Source of the DNA: Hepsetus odoe
Lineage: Eukaryota > Chordata > Actinopteri > Characiformes > Hepsetidae
Assembly (NCBI GenBank): GCA_017165825.1
Contig: CM029367.1
Location: 13,057,446-13,121,445 of the forward strand
Length of the DNA: 64,000 nt
Reading direction: 5' to 3'
The position numbers and the translations under genes are program-made. Shown one piece after another: positions 11,900 through 24,395 of this stretch. Each line of letters starts with the position of its first letter. The stretch's first letter is position 1. The notes beneath the pieces were generated by a model. That model worked only from the letters and a program-made list of their open reading frames with translations. It did not search any database and had not been told where the DNA came from.

Positions 11900-12360
11900 A
11901 TATCTGAAGCCTGTTACTTGGACCTTCATCACTGCAAAAAGTTTAACAAGCTTGCATTACAAATTCAAGGTTGCATCTCATTCTGTTTATTCAAAAGAGA
12001 TTTTAATTTATTCTAAAAAAGTTATATATAATATGTATATAGTCTTGTGGTCTTGTTGACATTTGTATTGGTACTTTTCTTACTCGTCCTGTTCCACCAC
12101 TGCGATAAAGAACATTAATGCAGTTTCCCTAAAATTATTTAATATCACTTTAATTAAATACTTTTTTTAATATAATATTATAAAAACAACATTCCTCTGT
12201 TCCTGAATATGTATTATTCACATCAATGTCATGAATTACTATCAAAAGTAAGGTATCCATTAGACCCTGCCACTTTGTACAAACCTGTAACTTGAATTTT
12301 AACCCTATTACTACAATAATTTTAATGAAAATAATCAAAATCTAATTTCTCACCTCACAA
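11900..12360. other. Nothing recognised
   Basis: AT-rich spacer DNA. Confidence 0.35.
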
Positions 12361-12362
12361 GG

Positions 12363-12629
12363 TGTCATGATGGAAAAAGGGGGAAGGAGGCACAAGTGCT
12401 AGGCAGCAGCTAGTAACTTTAATAGTTAACAAATCTGTCAGGAAGCAAACAAAATAGTAGTCTGGAGGTAGAACAGACGAGTCTGGGTCAGTCTGGAATT
12501 CCTTAAGTACCTGGCTGGCCAGGTGTGAGGGATTGGACTGTGATGAATGGATGCTGTGGAAGATGTGGTTTAGAAGTACAGTGACCGGGACCGTGGCCAT
12601 GACTGGGGCTTGGTGGAGGCCATGTCACA
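12363..12629 (-). mobile_element. Possible solo LTR
   Basis: The minus strand begins TGTGACATGG and ends CATCATGACA (TG...CA). It contains a TATA-like TACTTAAGG near the middle and an ATTAAAG polyadenylation-like signal downstream, the layout of a gypsy-type LTR. I found no convincing target duplication. Confidence 0.35.
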
Positions 12630-14085
12630 AGAGTTTAAACTGTTGTCCAAAAATTTGAATGACTATATGCATAATGAATATAAAAAATAAATACTAGAAC
12701 TATTAAAAAAAAGTGATTAAAATGTTAAGTAGGATCGTTTTCAAACTTATTTAACTAAATTTAACTTAAGCCTGAGTTGGACAAATCAAAGCATTTTGTG
12801 GCTTATTACCTGTTTTACTTAAATACAAAACAGAATTGTCTGAATTGTCAAAAAATTTTAATTTTTTCAACATTGTTGACATCATCATGTGAATCAGTAA
12901 ATGTGAAATGTAAAAATAATGAAAGGCAGGGAAAGAGCTTTAGTACCAACTATTCTCCCAAAGAAACCCCACCCTCAAAGAACACACAAACACGAGCATG
13001 GTTAGTCACCTGAAATGTATTCATACTTCTTAAAGAGCTTTTAATAAGGCTGCTGCTGCCTTTACAGAGACATTGTATATTTGCTACTTTATACAAAATA
13101 GACTTTCTATTTGAAAAAGAGAGGGAGTGCTAAAAACAATCAAAAAGATTAGGCTTATCTATATTTTCACAAAGGTAGCCAGCTCATCTATAAAGCTATA
13201 ACAAAACATTTCAACCCACAACATCTCCAGGTTTAAATTCCCCACAAATAAAGCTCAAGCCATTTACAGAAAGCGAAGCAACTGCATTGAATTAAAGCAT
13301 GTTCTTTCTTTCTTTCTTTCTTGTATATAGTAAAAAGCAGATACAGAGAAAATCAAATATATCACTTTAAAGGTCTGCGATGTGATAAGCAAACCTTGAT
13401 CTGAAATGTCAAAACAATTTCAAAATGAGTTTAGGTTCAAGCAACCTACATGACCTTCAGCATTTTCTAATGATATATAGTAAATCAGGCTATGGCCCTA
13501 AACAGTCAAATGATAGAAAATTAAAATTACACAGTTTATATGTAGCAAAACCATCACAGTGAGCAGTGGCGGCACAACGCATCTTCCATTTCCAACTGTC
13601 ATCAAACTCTTGTTTCATTGCTGAATTAATATGATGTATTTATTTGTTGTTAGTATTACACTGTAAATAATATTCTCCATATTAAACAGTCTCCTATACT
13701 TTGTATGCCTTGTCCTTAAATACGGCCTTTATTAACAGGGCACATCCAGCTGTGGTGAGGAGAGGGCCTCGAGAAACATTACTAATTAGGTTTCCACTCT
13801 AGTGATGAATTAATCTTGCTTATGAGATTCCATGGCATTTGGCATGAACATGGAAGATCATGTTCATTTGGGAATTCTGAGCTTTTCATCAGTGTCTGCT
13901 TGGCTGGACAGGTAAAGTAAATGAGAATCATGTTTACCTTGGTTATTGAAATGGTCTCAGTTCAGAAGCAATGGGATAAAAATATCTTTGCTGAGTTCTG
14001 ACTGACAGCTAGAGTCAGAACCCTGGCCCCTGGCACTTTCCTCTTTAGCACTCTCATCTCTGTGTTTGTACAAAAGCCTCTCAAA

Positions 14086-14098
<13 letters not shown>
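12630..14098. other. Intergenic between cox7a2l and kcng3
   Basis: No exon was recognised. There is a short TTTC tract near 13300. Confidence 0.35.

Positions 14099-14142
<44 letters not shown>
14099..14142. repeat. (AG)n microsatellite
   Basis: About 22 AG units. Confidence 0.95.
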
Positions 14143-14146
<4 letters not shown>

Positions 14147-16500
14147 CGGAAAGTGAAAGAGGCAAAGAGAGACAATAAGCGTATAAGTGTAAAGGAGTTA
14201 ATGTGATTCAGCAGACCTGCTGAAACCAGACCTCTCAAAATGATCAGAAGATTAATTAGCGAGAAGGGAGATGCTGTCAGACACATCTTCATTTCTGTCA
14301 TCCGCCTAGAAATGGATCATCCTCCAATCACTCCCACATGCTTTCAGAGACTCACTGAGCACTCAGCATCTCATGGGGAAAGCACTGAATTGTGATGACA
14401 GTGAATGAAGATGCTCATTAGTGACAACAACAGCAAAAAGCAACTCACCTAACAATTGAGGGGGAAAAATGCAGGATGTGAGACAAATTTGAGATGTTGA
14501 CTTCCTCTGATCTTTAGGAGCACTGAAAATGCTCTCATCACCTGACTCCCAGGGTGTGATATTACACATCCATTAGTTTAGAAATACATCTGTATCTGAT
14601 AGGAATAGCTATAGTACTCAATAGCGCTTGTTTTTCTCTTTTGGTAAGGATTTGTAAGGCCCTTTGCTCAGAAGATATAACGTTACAAATAACCTTTAAA
14701 GTAATGGCTCCCAAATCTTGGACCTGGAAAACCACTGCACGTTTTGGTATTTTCCTGCTCTGATACTCCTGATCAAATGAACTGGATACTTCTACTATTG
14801 CTACTACTATTAATATATACTTTAAATTTCATTTACAGAGCACTTGAAAATGTTCTGTTTTTTGACGTGCAGAATGTTCAATGCAAATACAAAAAATGGC
14901 AGAATAAATCTATTATCAAATCTTTTAATGCCAATAAACAAAAGAAATACAATAAAAATATCAATACAGTCATAGAGCTTGACTGACTAAGAATTCAGAC
15001 CCACTATTGTACTAAAAAAGTATCCCGAATGCCAGTGCCTGCAGATCTAAGGTGTTGGAACACAGACAGTCTATCACATAAGCAGGTGTTAGATCATTCA
15101 GTGTCACAGCAGAGAAAACATGTGCAGTACAGAGGTCATCCAGGGCCATGACAACCTATGCTTTATACAACAAGCAGATTGGAGATGTGTTGAAAATTTC
15201 AAGCTATACTGAAAATACCTTTCGGTGACTGCATTGGGTATGTCAGGAAAAGATCAATTAACTGAAAGGATTCACTTCAACTATAAATATACTCATCTCC
15301 GTTTGCAACAAAATCAGCCTGCCAGTGAAGCACAGCATTGGCCTCCTGAGGGAACCTCTGATCCCCAGTTGTCTTTTAGCTAAATATTTCTTCAGCCTCT
15401 TTCTATTTAGATGCATGAAGACCAGAGAAAGGTACGTGAAACACAAAACCATAAGCATGTTTTAAAAAGTGATTAAAAACAATGTCATCACATTGACAAA
15501 GCATTAATTAAACAATGAAATCTTTAAGCAAGTGAAAACTCATAATGATGTAAAAAGTAAATTAAGGATATTTACAAGGCATCTTGGTACCCAGGTCCCA
15601 AGGTTGTTCTCTCCAACTGCAAGTCTTTTAGGTTCATATAAAAAAGAAAAAAAAAGGACATTATCAGAGTGCCTATATCTGCCTCACAGTTGGCAGAACA
15701 ACAACAAAACCACCTCATATATGGGGAGTTGATGGGATGGATGGCATTGTAGAGTGGAGTGTGCCTTGAGGCAATATTGTGTTTTAAGATCTTCCCAGAT
15801 CATTGTGGATCTCAATAAAAAAGGGTTTCACGTGTAAGCCAGAGCTGGTCATGGTGGAACTACAATTCTCAAGTCTTCTTCGCTGATTTAATGTGAAGCT
15901 CTGCTGAGTTATAGATGAGACTGGTAGGTTGTGAATTGTTGGGAGTGCTCTGTGTGCAGTGTTGGGTACCTTCAAAACTGTCCAGCAGCACTCCATAACA
16001 ACACTCATGCTCCGTGGCCCTCCTCTGTGCTTTCTCTTTCATATGCCCCAATGCTGCACAGCTGCCTACACAGCTAAACTCCCTCCTCTCTCACCCCTTC
16101 TGGCTTCCCTTCTTTGCCTCTCTCTCACTCTCCATCTCTCCTTATCCGTGACAGATTTTTTGTCACACTCAATTGGATTCTACAGAATTTTTTAGATTGC
16201 TGGAGTACAACTAAATAGATATTCTGCTTGCACTCTTCACCTCTGTAGCAGTTATGCAACGCTATTACATTGTTGCGTATAATTGTCTCCAGAAGTCTGA
16301 CTACTCCTGAGTTATGGAACTTGGTATTGTATGACAAACCAGGTATCTCAAAAGAAGTTTTGTGTCTATCAAGACGTTTAATGTATCTGCCAAGACTGTG
16401 GGCTGGCGAGATGGCATTCAGAAGCTAAATCCCTTCAGTGGCTGCAAGCCATAGCTAGAGGATGAGGCACATGTCTGTCGGGCTGTGAGGAGAAGCTTTT
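14143..16500. other. Intergenic, nothing recognised
   Basis: Several open frames of 60-80 codons, none with family similarity or paired splice sites. Confidence 0.35.
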
Positions 16501-16506
16501 CAGCCT

Positions 16507-16640
16507 GTGTGTGCATGCGCGCGTGTGTGTGCATGTGCATGTGTGTATGCGTGTGTGTGTGTGTGTGTGTGTGCATGTGTGTGTGTGTGTGTGTGTGTGT
16601 GTGCTTGTGTGTGTGTGGAGTGCTTGTGTGTGTGTGGAGT
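16507..16640. repeat. Interrupted (GT)n microsatellite
   Basis: GT-rich tract broken by GCAT, GCGC and CTTG. It ends with two copies of TGTGTGGAGTGCTT. Confidence 0.9.
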
Positions 16641-16644
16641 GCTT

Positions 16645-17979
16645 TCAGGACCTCTGGTTGACATGACAAAGCTGGCCTCTGCCAGTGTGCCCCTGACAGG
16701 GACATCTGGCCTGAAGGCCACTGTCGCCATGGTAGCCTCCCCCACCACTCTGGAAGCTCAGTAATAGCTACTGTAAAAATGGACCCTGGCATGCATCGCT
16801 TCATCCTGTTGCTTCTTAGAAAAAAAACTGTCAGAAGTGAGCCAGCTGGGTAAACCTTGGGTTCTTGACTCAGACCATGCAGAGGCACAGAGTCTACAGG
16901 TATATGTTCCAACCTTACATCACAACAACTGACCTAACTAAATAGGCCCTTCATTTTAACCCCTAAGACTCTGAAGACCACTTGGTAGATCCAGTCTTCA
17001 CTCTTATATATATTAGTTTTACACATCGGTTACACACACTTAGAAACAGTTTTTTCAGAAATAGTTGCTTTTAAGAGCTCCTTGTGTGATGCCATAGGAG
17101 AACCACTTTAGGCTGCCAAAATAACCTTGAAATTGATAGATTTATTAGATTCTAAGAGAACATTGCTTGTAAATTAGATGTGTGAGTGTTAAAAAGGAAG
17201 GGAGAACCTTCAGTGAAGAACTTTTATACCTCGAAAGATATTGTTCTTTAGGAAACTAAAATGTTTTTTTGGGAGTACTTGAAAGAGAGGTTACTAAAAT
17301 GATTTTGGCTTGGACATTTGACTCCAAGAACCTATAATTAAGGCATATGATTGGTTTAGTGTGGAGATAGGGTTCAAGCTATATGATAGCTAGTTTGTTA
17401 ATTTAATGCTCTTCAAACATTATAGCAGCATTCTACTTACTTCAAGTAAACATAGGAATAACTTGATCAAATGAAAGTTAGCCCTAAAACAAATTAAGAC
17501 AAAGAGCTCTTAATGGATGTGCCGGAGCTTATTTCACTCTCCTAGACTGGAGGTGTTTACAGGTTATATATCAGGAAATATATTTATATATTTAACATTT
17601 TTAAATTTAAAATAAAAAAAAAGTCTTTTTGTACATTTAGGAGATTCAGGACTCTTAATTATATCTGGCTAAATTGTTTAGAGTTTTAGGGGTTAAGTGG
17701 GAAGTACCTTTTTGAAATCAGATGTTGTGAAGCAGGGCTGCAACTAATACCTGTAGATACCTGGCTCCTACATGGACTGAACCGAAGTAGGCCAGTGGAT
17801 AAACCCAGTTACGTGCATTTAGACCGAGCCCCTAAGCTCTACCTGAGAGCAAAAATCAGATCAGTCTGTAACCCATAAGTGACTGACTGAATTTCTGAGT
17901 GAACCAAAGACAAAGATCTAAGTAGTAAGATCTACTGCAAAGGTCATCGTCTGTGCAGACTTTTTCAGGCAGATTTTGG
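16645..17979. other. Downstream flank and probable 3' UTR of kcng3
   Basis: No coding exon was recognised. The part nearest 17979 is likely kcng3 3' UTR, but I cannot place the polyadenylation site. Confidence 0.35.
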
Positions 17980-18625
17980 TCAGTTGAGGAACTCGGCCGA
18001 GAGGCTCCTGGTGCAGCGTGCAGAGCGGAACTTGAGTTCGTGGTAGCACTGCACAAAGCTGTGGTAGATGAAGGTGATGGGCAGTGCCAGGAGCACAATT
18101 CCGCTCACGACGCACAGGCCACCCAGCACACGCCCCGGCACGGTGATGGGGTACATGTCTCCATAGCCGACAGTCGTCATGGAGATAATAACCCACCAGC
18201 AGGCGGCGGGGATGCTGGCATACTCCTCGTTTCCAGATTTGAGGTCTAGCCCATGCTCCAGCAGCTGAGCCAGGGCACCAAAGATGGCCATGGCCACGCA
18301 GATGAAGACCAGCAGCATGACCATCTCGCGGTAGCAGCGTCGCAGTGTTAGGCCCAGTGTCTGCAGGCCTAGGAAGTGGCGTGCCAGCTTGATGACCCAG
18401 AAGATGCGCATCATGCGAAGCACACGCAGGGTCACCCCGGCTCGTTGCAGCTGAGAGTTCTCGCCAGTCAGTACCGTCATGGTGACCGAGATGTAGTATG
18501 GCGTTATAGCCAGCAAGTCGATGATGTTCAGTGGTCGTCTGACAAACTCACACTTGTCGCGGGACACAATGAAGCGTACGATGCACTCTGCTGTGAACCA
18601 GCCGATGCACACCGCCTCGATGATC
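17980..18625 (-). CDS. kcng3: kcng3 exon 2
   Basis: The acceptor TGCTCAG precedes G-ATC-ATC-GAG (IIEAVCIGWF). The exon encodes S2 to the stop and includes the pore. Confidence 0.95.
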
Positions 18626-20304
18626 CTGAGCAGACGCACAGTTATAGGGGGAAAATGGAGAGAGCTATTAAGAGAGAGGGAAGCATTGATTCAGCTCAGC
18701 ATGAACTTGCACTGACAAGCAGCATGATTTATGTCCAACAATAAGTGGAGGCATATGAATCAAATCAGAATCAGCAGTCCAATTAAAAGGACCTGCTACT
18801 TGGGAGTGTTAAATAAAAGAGTCTTGGCTTCTTAATACAATTCATGAATGACTATGTATCAACCCACAGCTTCAAAATAAATCAATAATAATCAGTTGGC
18901 AGAAACAACCAATTACTAATCCTCGATTAGCATAGACCCTATTATTCACATGATGAACAAGCAAGCTCATTTAGGTGTGAAATTGACTTACTGTTATCTA
19001 CTCTACAATGTTGACCATGCAAGCACCTAAAAACCCTTTGAGGCCTAGCAATGTTTTTGGCTCATCAATGTCCTTTTGTTATTAAAACACCTGTAGTTGG
19101 CTTGAATTATAACTACATGGATAAATCTGATGGAAGCAAGCCAATACAATCTGCCAGTTTCTAAGCTGCTGTAACAAAATGTTATTGTCAACATTGTATA
19201 AAGAGTTCATTTAATTTGTTTTTTGACAACATTGCTAAATGAATACTGCTAACACTGCTAGGCCTTAGAGAGTTAAGAATGCATAAATAAATAATAAGAA
19301 AAAGCCACCAAATCTAATCCAATTAATCTAAGTCCAATTCAGGGCCCAGTCATGTAAAAAGCCTTTCGACAAACAGATTCATATTTCATTATAATGTCTG
19401 TTATTACTTTTTTCACCGTCATATCAAAACATCATTACTTTTTTAGAACTTCATACATTTTTGGTCATTTTAATTTGTTTCCTAACATTTGGAGCTGCAG
19501 TTGTCCTTAATCTGTTATGATGAGCAGGACGATAGAAATGGTCCAAAATGCTTAAGAATAAAATCTGTTCATATTACACTGAAGAAAAGGCTTTAGGGAA
19601 TCGATGTCATGCACTAAGCTGTGAACTGCATGAGCAGTGAAACTGCAGTATAGTACACACGGTTTCCAGACACAGGATGTTTAGAATACAAGCCATCAGC
19701 TCTTATTCATCATTTGACAATCAAGCACTTTGCTTGCACAGCTGATGAGAGGCTCTTGTCTTAAATACGGTGTTTCACTAGAAACTGTTATACTGGTTGC
19801 AGATTCTTATTTATTAATATCTATTAATAATGTACATATTATTAACTGCATTATTTTTAGGGCTTTGGTTAGCTGGGCATCCTGAAAAGGAGTCAGACAT
19901 ATGGCAACTTAAGAGATGAGGAAGGATGAGGTGTAAAGAGTGTCTGTATTTTTCAATGCAGATTTCTATTAATGCAGAGCGTTTGTTTCACATCCACTTG
20001 AATCCACTTAAATCTGATTGTTCCTTACATTGTGTGACAGGACTGAGTGCCATAACAAAAACATGTCAAATCCAAACTAACTATGTCAAGTGGTGTGGAA
20101 CTAATGGTGACGTGAAAGGGACAGTTTGTCCATATTTTAAGAAAATGCTTACTGTAAATGCACTGAACTGGAACAAAAGAACAGTCTTACAAAACACTGG
20201 AAAATGTTGCCTTCATAAATGTTACCTGTCTCCTACCAATGGAATTGTGTTTGTTTACATGATAAACCTGATATTGCACCCAAACAGGTAATACCCAATA
20301 CACA

Positions 20305-20385
<81 letters not shown>

Positions 20386-22256
20386 CTGGGCGCTCCTCAG
20401 GTCCCAGTACCTTCAGAACAGTCCACGGGGCAGTATAGATACAAGACAGACAGACACAGAGGTTAAAAAGACATGGAAACACCACTGCAGATATGAAACA
20501 GGAAAGGGAATCAATAAATACCAATTAATTATTCATGTTATTCATGCAAGACCTTCCTTCCATCGGCCAGTAATCTACGATTTGTTAACACTTAATAGGT
20601 TGTGATATTTGCCTTACTGTGCAAAAAGAATTTCCGCCTATTCAGTGCCCAACGACTGGAACCTGAATTAATTCCTAGTGTGAAAAAAACTGAAGATGGA
20701 ACTCACTGACATTTCAGTACCTTGGAGAGAGATCATTTCCACTTGATTTACTTTGAGAACACGTTCATTCAACACAATGAAAGTCTAAAGTTGGCATAAA
20801 TTTGCATTGAAGAGCATTTTCATTTTTTACTCTGTACAATCTTGAGGAACACTTCAACGCTTGTTAGCAGAAAATGTCATTAACTATTCGCTAACTTTCT
20901 TTTGGAGTGGATTTTTTACGCTGAAAGACAAAAGACAGACATTTAAAAACCGTGACATAACACAAGACATTATGCATGAATGGGTCATTAGGTAACAGGT
21001 CATATTAAATGGCAGTAACATGTTATAATCCCTGAATTCCACAGCGATTCTGTCATTCGATTTCTCTTTTGAGGGTCATGTTGTATATTTAAAAAATATT
21101 TTACAATATTTTCATTTTGTTCCTTTGGACAGAATACACAAAGAAGACTGAGAGGAAGTAAATAGTACTTTACAAGCTAACGGTTCTCCAAATATATATT
21201 AATCTGTGAGTAAAGGGTACTCTTCTTAACACAGTTCATCTAATCACTGTGTACCTGCTCTGTTAAACACACTCCTCCTCCTCTAATCACTCTTTTCTCC
21301 TCCTCTAAACACTCTGTGTGCCTGAGCTATTCATCTAAATACGTTACCCTTCCTCTAACCATTCTGTATTCAGTCTCTATTTGTAATACTCCTCTGAACA
21401 CTTTACATCTCCACTAAATCTCTCTTCTCCTAAAACGTTCTACTCCTCTAAACAGTCAGTAATCTTCCTTATTTAACTACTTCACTCTTTTTTCCCCTAG
21501 TACTTCACGTCTCCTGTAAGCATGCTCTACTTTTTTAATTTTCTAGACCCACTTCTCAACTGACAAGCTCTCCACTAAACACTACACTTCTCAACAATGC
21601 AATTGCTGAAAGATCCTAAAAACTTCTTAAATCAGCATTAACTGCAATCCCATAATAGTGTTAAAGACAGTACACACAGCAATGCAGCCCTTACTCTGTC
21701 ACTGTCTCAGAGCCCACTGACCCTGTAGCAACATCCATTTCATCTGTCATCTACTGCTGAATAAACAAGTCTGTCTGCTGAGATGTCTTCGCTTTTTAAT
21801 AATGCATCTGTTGAATATTCTCCAAAAACTCCCATACTGAGGTTTGCTCTGACATGCAAAACATGTGCATACAGTCCTGAGCAACGGTCTTCACCTGTAA
21901 TCACCTTGACTGGTTTATGTCTTAAAATGGCTTTATAATGATTGAATGATATAAGCGTAGCTCCCTAGGTGGTTTCACAAACATAAATAAAGTGCTGGTC
22001 AGGGGCTTTAATGAAAATGAGAGCCAAAAACTATGCTGATTTGGAAGCCTTCCTTGACAATACTTTGGAAGTAAAAATATGAAGAAATGAGGGGCTGAAG
22101 ACTTTTGCACAGTGCTGTACTTGTTCACTGATATGACTCCTAGCTATGCTCAGTCAGAACCAGAGTGATGAGTCTACAATAAAGACTTTATTAGGACTGT
22201 CTGGGAAATTTTTGGGGATCAGGGGTCCTATACCACCACCGTCCTGGGTACCTACA

Positions 22257-22304
<48 letters not shown>

Positions 22305-22719
22305 NTAGACACTGTTTAGAGAGGTGGACCGTTTCCTTCCCCATAAATCTCGCATTTAAATTAAAGTTCTGAGTAGGGTTTAGTGAAGGAAGGTGAGGAA
22401 GGGGGTCATGTCATCATTCTTCATCTTTAAGGTCTTAACTGGCGAGCCACGCAGTGGAGAACTTTATGCAGGACGGTGCACTGTTGCATGCATCAAAGAT
22501 CATGCTCTTCTTTAAAGCTGCAGACTTTTTTCTAAACCACCACTTGAAGAAAGTGTTTTTGGGAACTGAATGAGTCCACCTTCAACCCAAAAAGGTCCAG
22601 CTAGGCAATCCTCCACCTTGCTGGTGTCTGAGTGGAAGCAGAGCTCCGTGCCAGGTGGTCAGGTTTCATGGTTCCTGATAGCCTCGTGTTTGATTCTTCA
22701 CAAACTTTGGCAGCTTGTT

Positions 22720-22767
<48 letters not shown>

Positions 22768-23420
22768 ACTCTCTCCTGTGAGCGGCCGATGTACCTGTAC
22801 TCGTCCTTTTCTAAACTCTCCGTGTACCTGTGCTCCTCCACTACGTTGCTCTCGGCCGTCCTCCAGTCGGGCAGCGTGCTGGCGCACAGCATCACCATGG
22901 ACACGATGACGAAGAGCACAGAGACTGAGGCCAGGATCTGGGCGGCCACGGACGAGGTGGGTTCTTCGAAGGTGCGCCGCATCCGCTCGAGCCACCTGGC
23001 GTGGCGGCGCGCGCGCGGCGGCTCGGCGTCGGCGCGCCGGTCCTCCTCGCTGAAGCGCGTGCACGTGTCGGACATGCGCTCGTCCAGGCGGCGCTGGCAA
23101 CAGGAGTCCAGGTGCGCGCTCTCCAGCCCCCAGTACAGCATCTCGTTGTAGAAGGACAGCTCACACATGTGCGGCGCGAAGCGCAGCGTGCCGTGCTGCG
23201 CGTACAGCATGAGGAAGCCGAAGGCCTCGGCGTGCCGGTCAAAGAAGAACTCGTTGCTCTCGCGGTCGTAGTCGTCGCACACCTCCAGCACCTCGCGCTC
23301 GGACGCGCAGCTGTGCAGGCGGCTGAGCCTCCGCAGCGGGAAGTCCTTCATCGCGTCCGGAGGGAGCGCGTAGCGGCGGCCGCCCACGTTGATGATGCAC
23401 ACGCTCTTGCTGAACTTCAT
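17980..23420 (-). CDS. kcng3: Silent voltage-gated potassium channel subunit Kv6.3 (KCNG3)
   Basis: Two exons (23420-22795 and 18625-17980) join within an AGG codon to give 423 residues; human KCNG3 is about 436. Family knowledge: KCNG proteins do not form channels alone but assemble with Kv2 subunits at the plasma membrane and modify their gating. Visible features: T1 tetramerisation domain at about 1-115 with CX20CC at C86/C107/C108 but Arg at position 80, where Kv2 has the zinc histidine; S1 about 160-181; S2 210-229; S3 241-259; S4 with spaced arginines 270-291; S5 309-329; selectivity filter TVGYGD 360-365; S6 373-400. S6 has ALPIT rather than the PVP hinge of conducting Kv1-4 channels, a mark of silent subunits. 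The C-terminus is RSLSAEFLN. The start is chosen because MKFSKSVCIINVGGRRY aligns with the KCNG3 N-terminus. The frame stays open upstream to 23672. Confidence 0.95.
20301..20384. repeat. (CA)n microsatellite
   Basis: About 40 CA units with single TA and GA interruptions, inside the kcng3 intron. Confidence 0.95.
22261..22304. repeat. (TC)n microsatellite
   Basis: At least 22 units, ending at an N (22305). The tract length may be an assembly approximation. Confidence 0.95.
22724..22764. repeat. (CT)n microsatellite beside the kcng3 donor
   Basis: It reads (GA)n on the transcribed strand, beginning about 30 nt downstream of the exon 1 donor. Confidence 0.95.
22795..23420 (-). CDS. kcng3: kcng3 exon 1
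   Basis: The exon has 208 codons plus two bases, ending ...KDEY-AG before the donor GTACAT. It encodes T1, the T1-S1 linker (with RWLERMRRTFEEPTSS) and S1. It lies in a CpG-rich block and is flanked by CT/GA microsatellites on both sides. Confidence 0.93.
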
Positions 23421-23613
23421 CGCTGCGCCTGCGGCTGCACGCTCGGCGGTCCGGGTCGCATGGCTCAGCCTCGCCCGGGTCCCCCTCTGCAAAGCGCGCG
23501 GACCTCTGAGAGCGGGGGACCACCGCCGCTGAAGAGGATGAGGATGATGATGGTGATGAGAGGGGATGAGGAGATCCGCGCGCGCATCGCAAGGAGCCAA
23601 ACGAAAAAGTTCT

Positions 23614-23664
<51 letters not shown>

Positions 23665-23720
23665 GATGTCACACGTGCGCGCGCTCACGCACGCTCAAAC
23701 CCAAGCGCGCACACACTGTT
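22960..23720 (-). promoter_or_regulatory. kcng3: CpG-rich exon 1/promoter region of kcng3
   Basis: CpG dinucleotides are dense here (for example 23000-23070 and 23380-23480) compared with the AT-rich surroundings. This is consistent with a CpG-island-like promoter overlapping coding exon 1. Part of the density reflects arginine/alanine codons. Confidence 0.6.
23618..23661. repeat. (GA)n microsatellite upstream of kcng3 ATG
   Basis: It reads (CT)n on the kcng3 strand, about 200 bp upstream of the start codon, either in the 5' UTR or the promoter. Confidence 0.95.
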
Positions 23721-24044
23721 ATTGTGTGGACTTCTACTGACAGGCAGGACACGGTATCATCGTGTAAGTATATAAAATCTGACCGAATCCTAAAATACAA
23801 TGACACTATTATAAGTGTTCAGTGAGTTACAGGAATGGTATTACTAACACTACTGTACAGTAACACTACAATGATATGAATGTAATACTCCTACAATATT
23901 TCTACAGAACATTCACAGTAATACTCCAACAATACTTCAGTAATGACTACAATACTTTCACTGTGACGCTCCAGTAAACCTTCTACAATGAATATACAGT
24001 GAAACTACCACAGTAGTACAATACTCCTATAATGAAACATGATA

Positions 24045-24285
24045 TAAAATTATGCAATATCAATAATAATACTAAAATATCAATAATATCAATGATATCA
24101 ATATCAACAACAATAAAAAATATCAATAATATCAATTATATCAATATCAACAATAATACTAAAATATCAATATCAATGATATCAATATCAACAATAATAC
24201 TAAAATATCAATGATATCAATATCAATAATAATAATAAAAATCAATAATATCAATGATATCAATATCAATAATAAAAATAAATGT
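24045..24285. repeat. (ATATCA/ATCAAT)n expansion
   Basis: Degenerate hexamer-like AATATCAAT repeats occur within the 11-bp array. Confidence 0.85.
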
Positions 24286-24287
24286 CA

Positions 24288-24395
24288 GTCAGTTAGTCAT
24301 TTTCTGCTGCTTGTCCCAAGCAGGGTCGCGGGGGAGTGCTGGAGTCCATCCCAGCTCACACAGGGCGACGGACAGGTCGCCAGCCCATCGCAGTA
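24288..24395 (+). repeat. Dispersed repeat, family C
   Basis: It runs from TTTTCTGCTGCTTGTCCC through GGGTCGCGGGGGAGTGCTGG to GACAGGTCGCCAGCCCATCG, a widespread teleost repeat. Other copies lie at 26788, 50960, 53800 and 54112. Confidence 0.8.

Larger units (their letters stand above)
18626..22794 (-). other. kcng3: kcng3 intron
   Basis: This 4.17-kb intron has a GTACAT donor and a CAG acceptor. It contains an (AC)n tract, a (CT)n tract with an ambiguous base, and a (CT)n tract about 31 bp inside the donor. No other exon was recognised. Confidence 0.85.

Noticed and set aside
16418..16912. 164-codon His/Thr-rich frame
   Set aside because: It is a (GT)n microsatellite read as protein.
18376..18744. 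122-codon plus-strand frame
   Set aside because: Antisense shadow of kcng3 exon 2.
23001..23615. 204-codon plus-strand frame
   Set aside because: Antisense shadow of GC-rich kcng3 exon 1.
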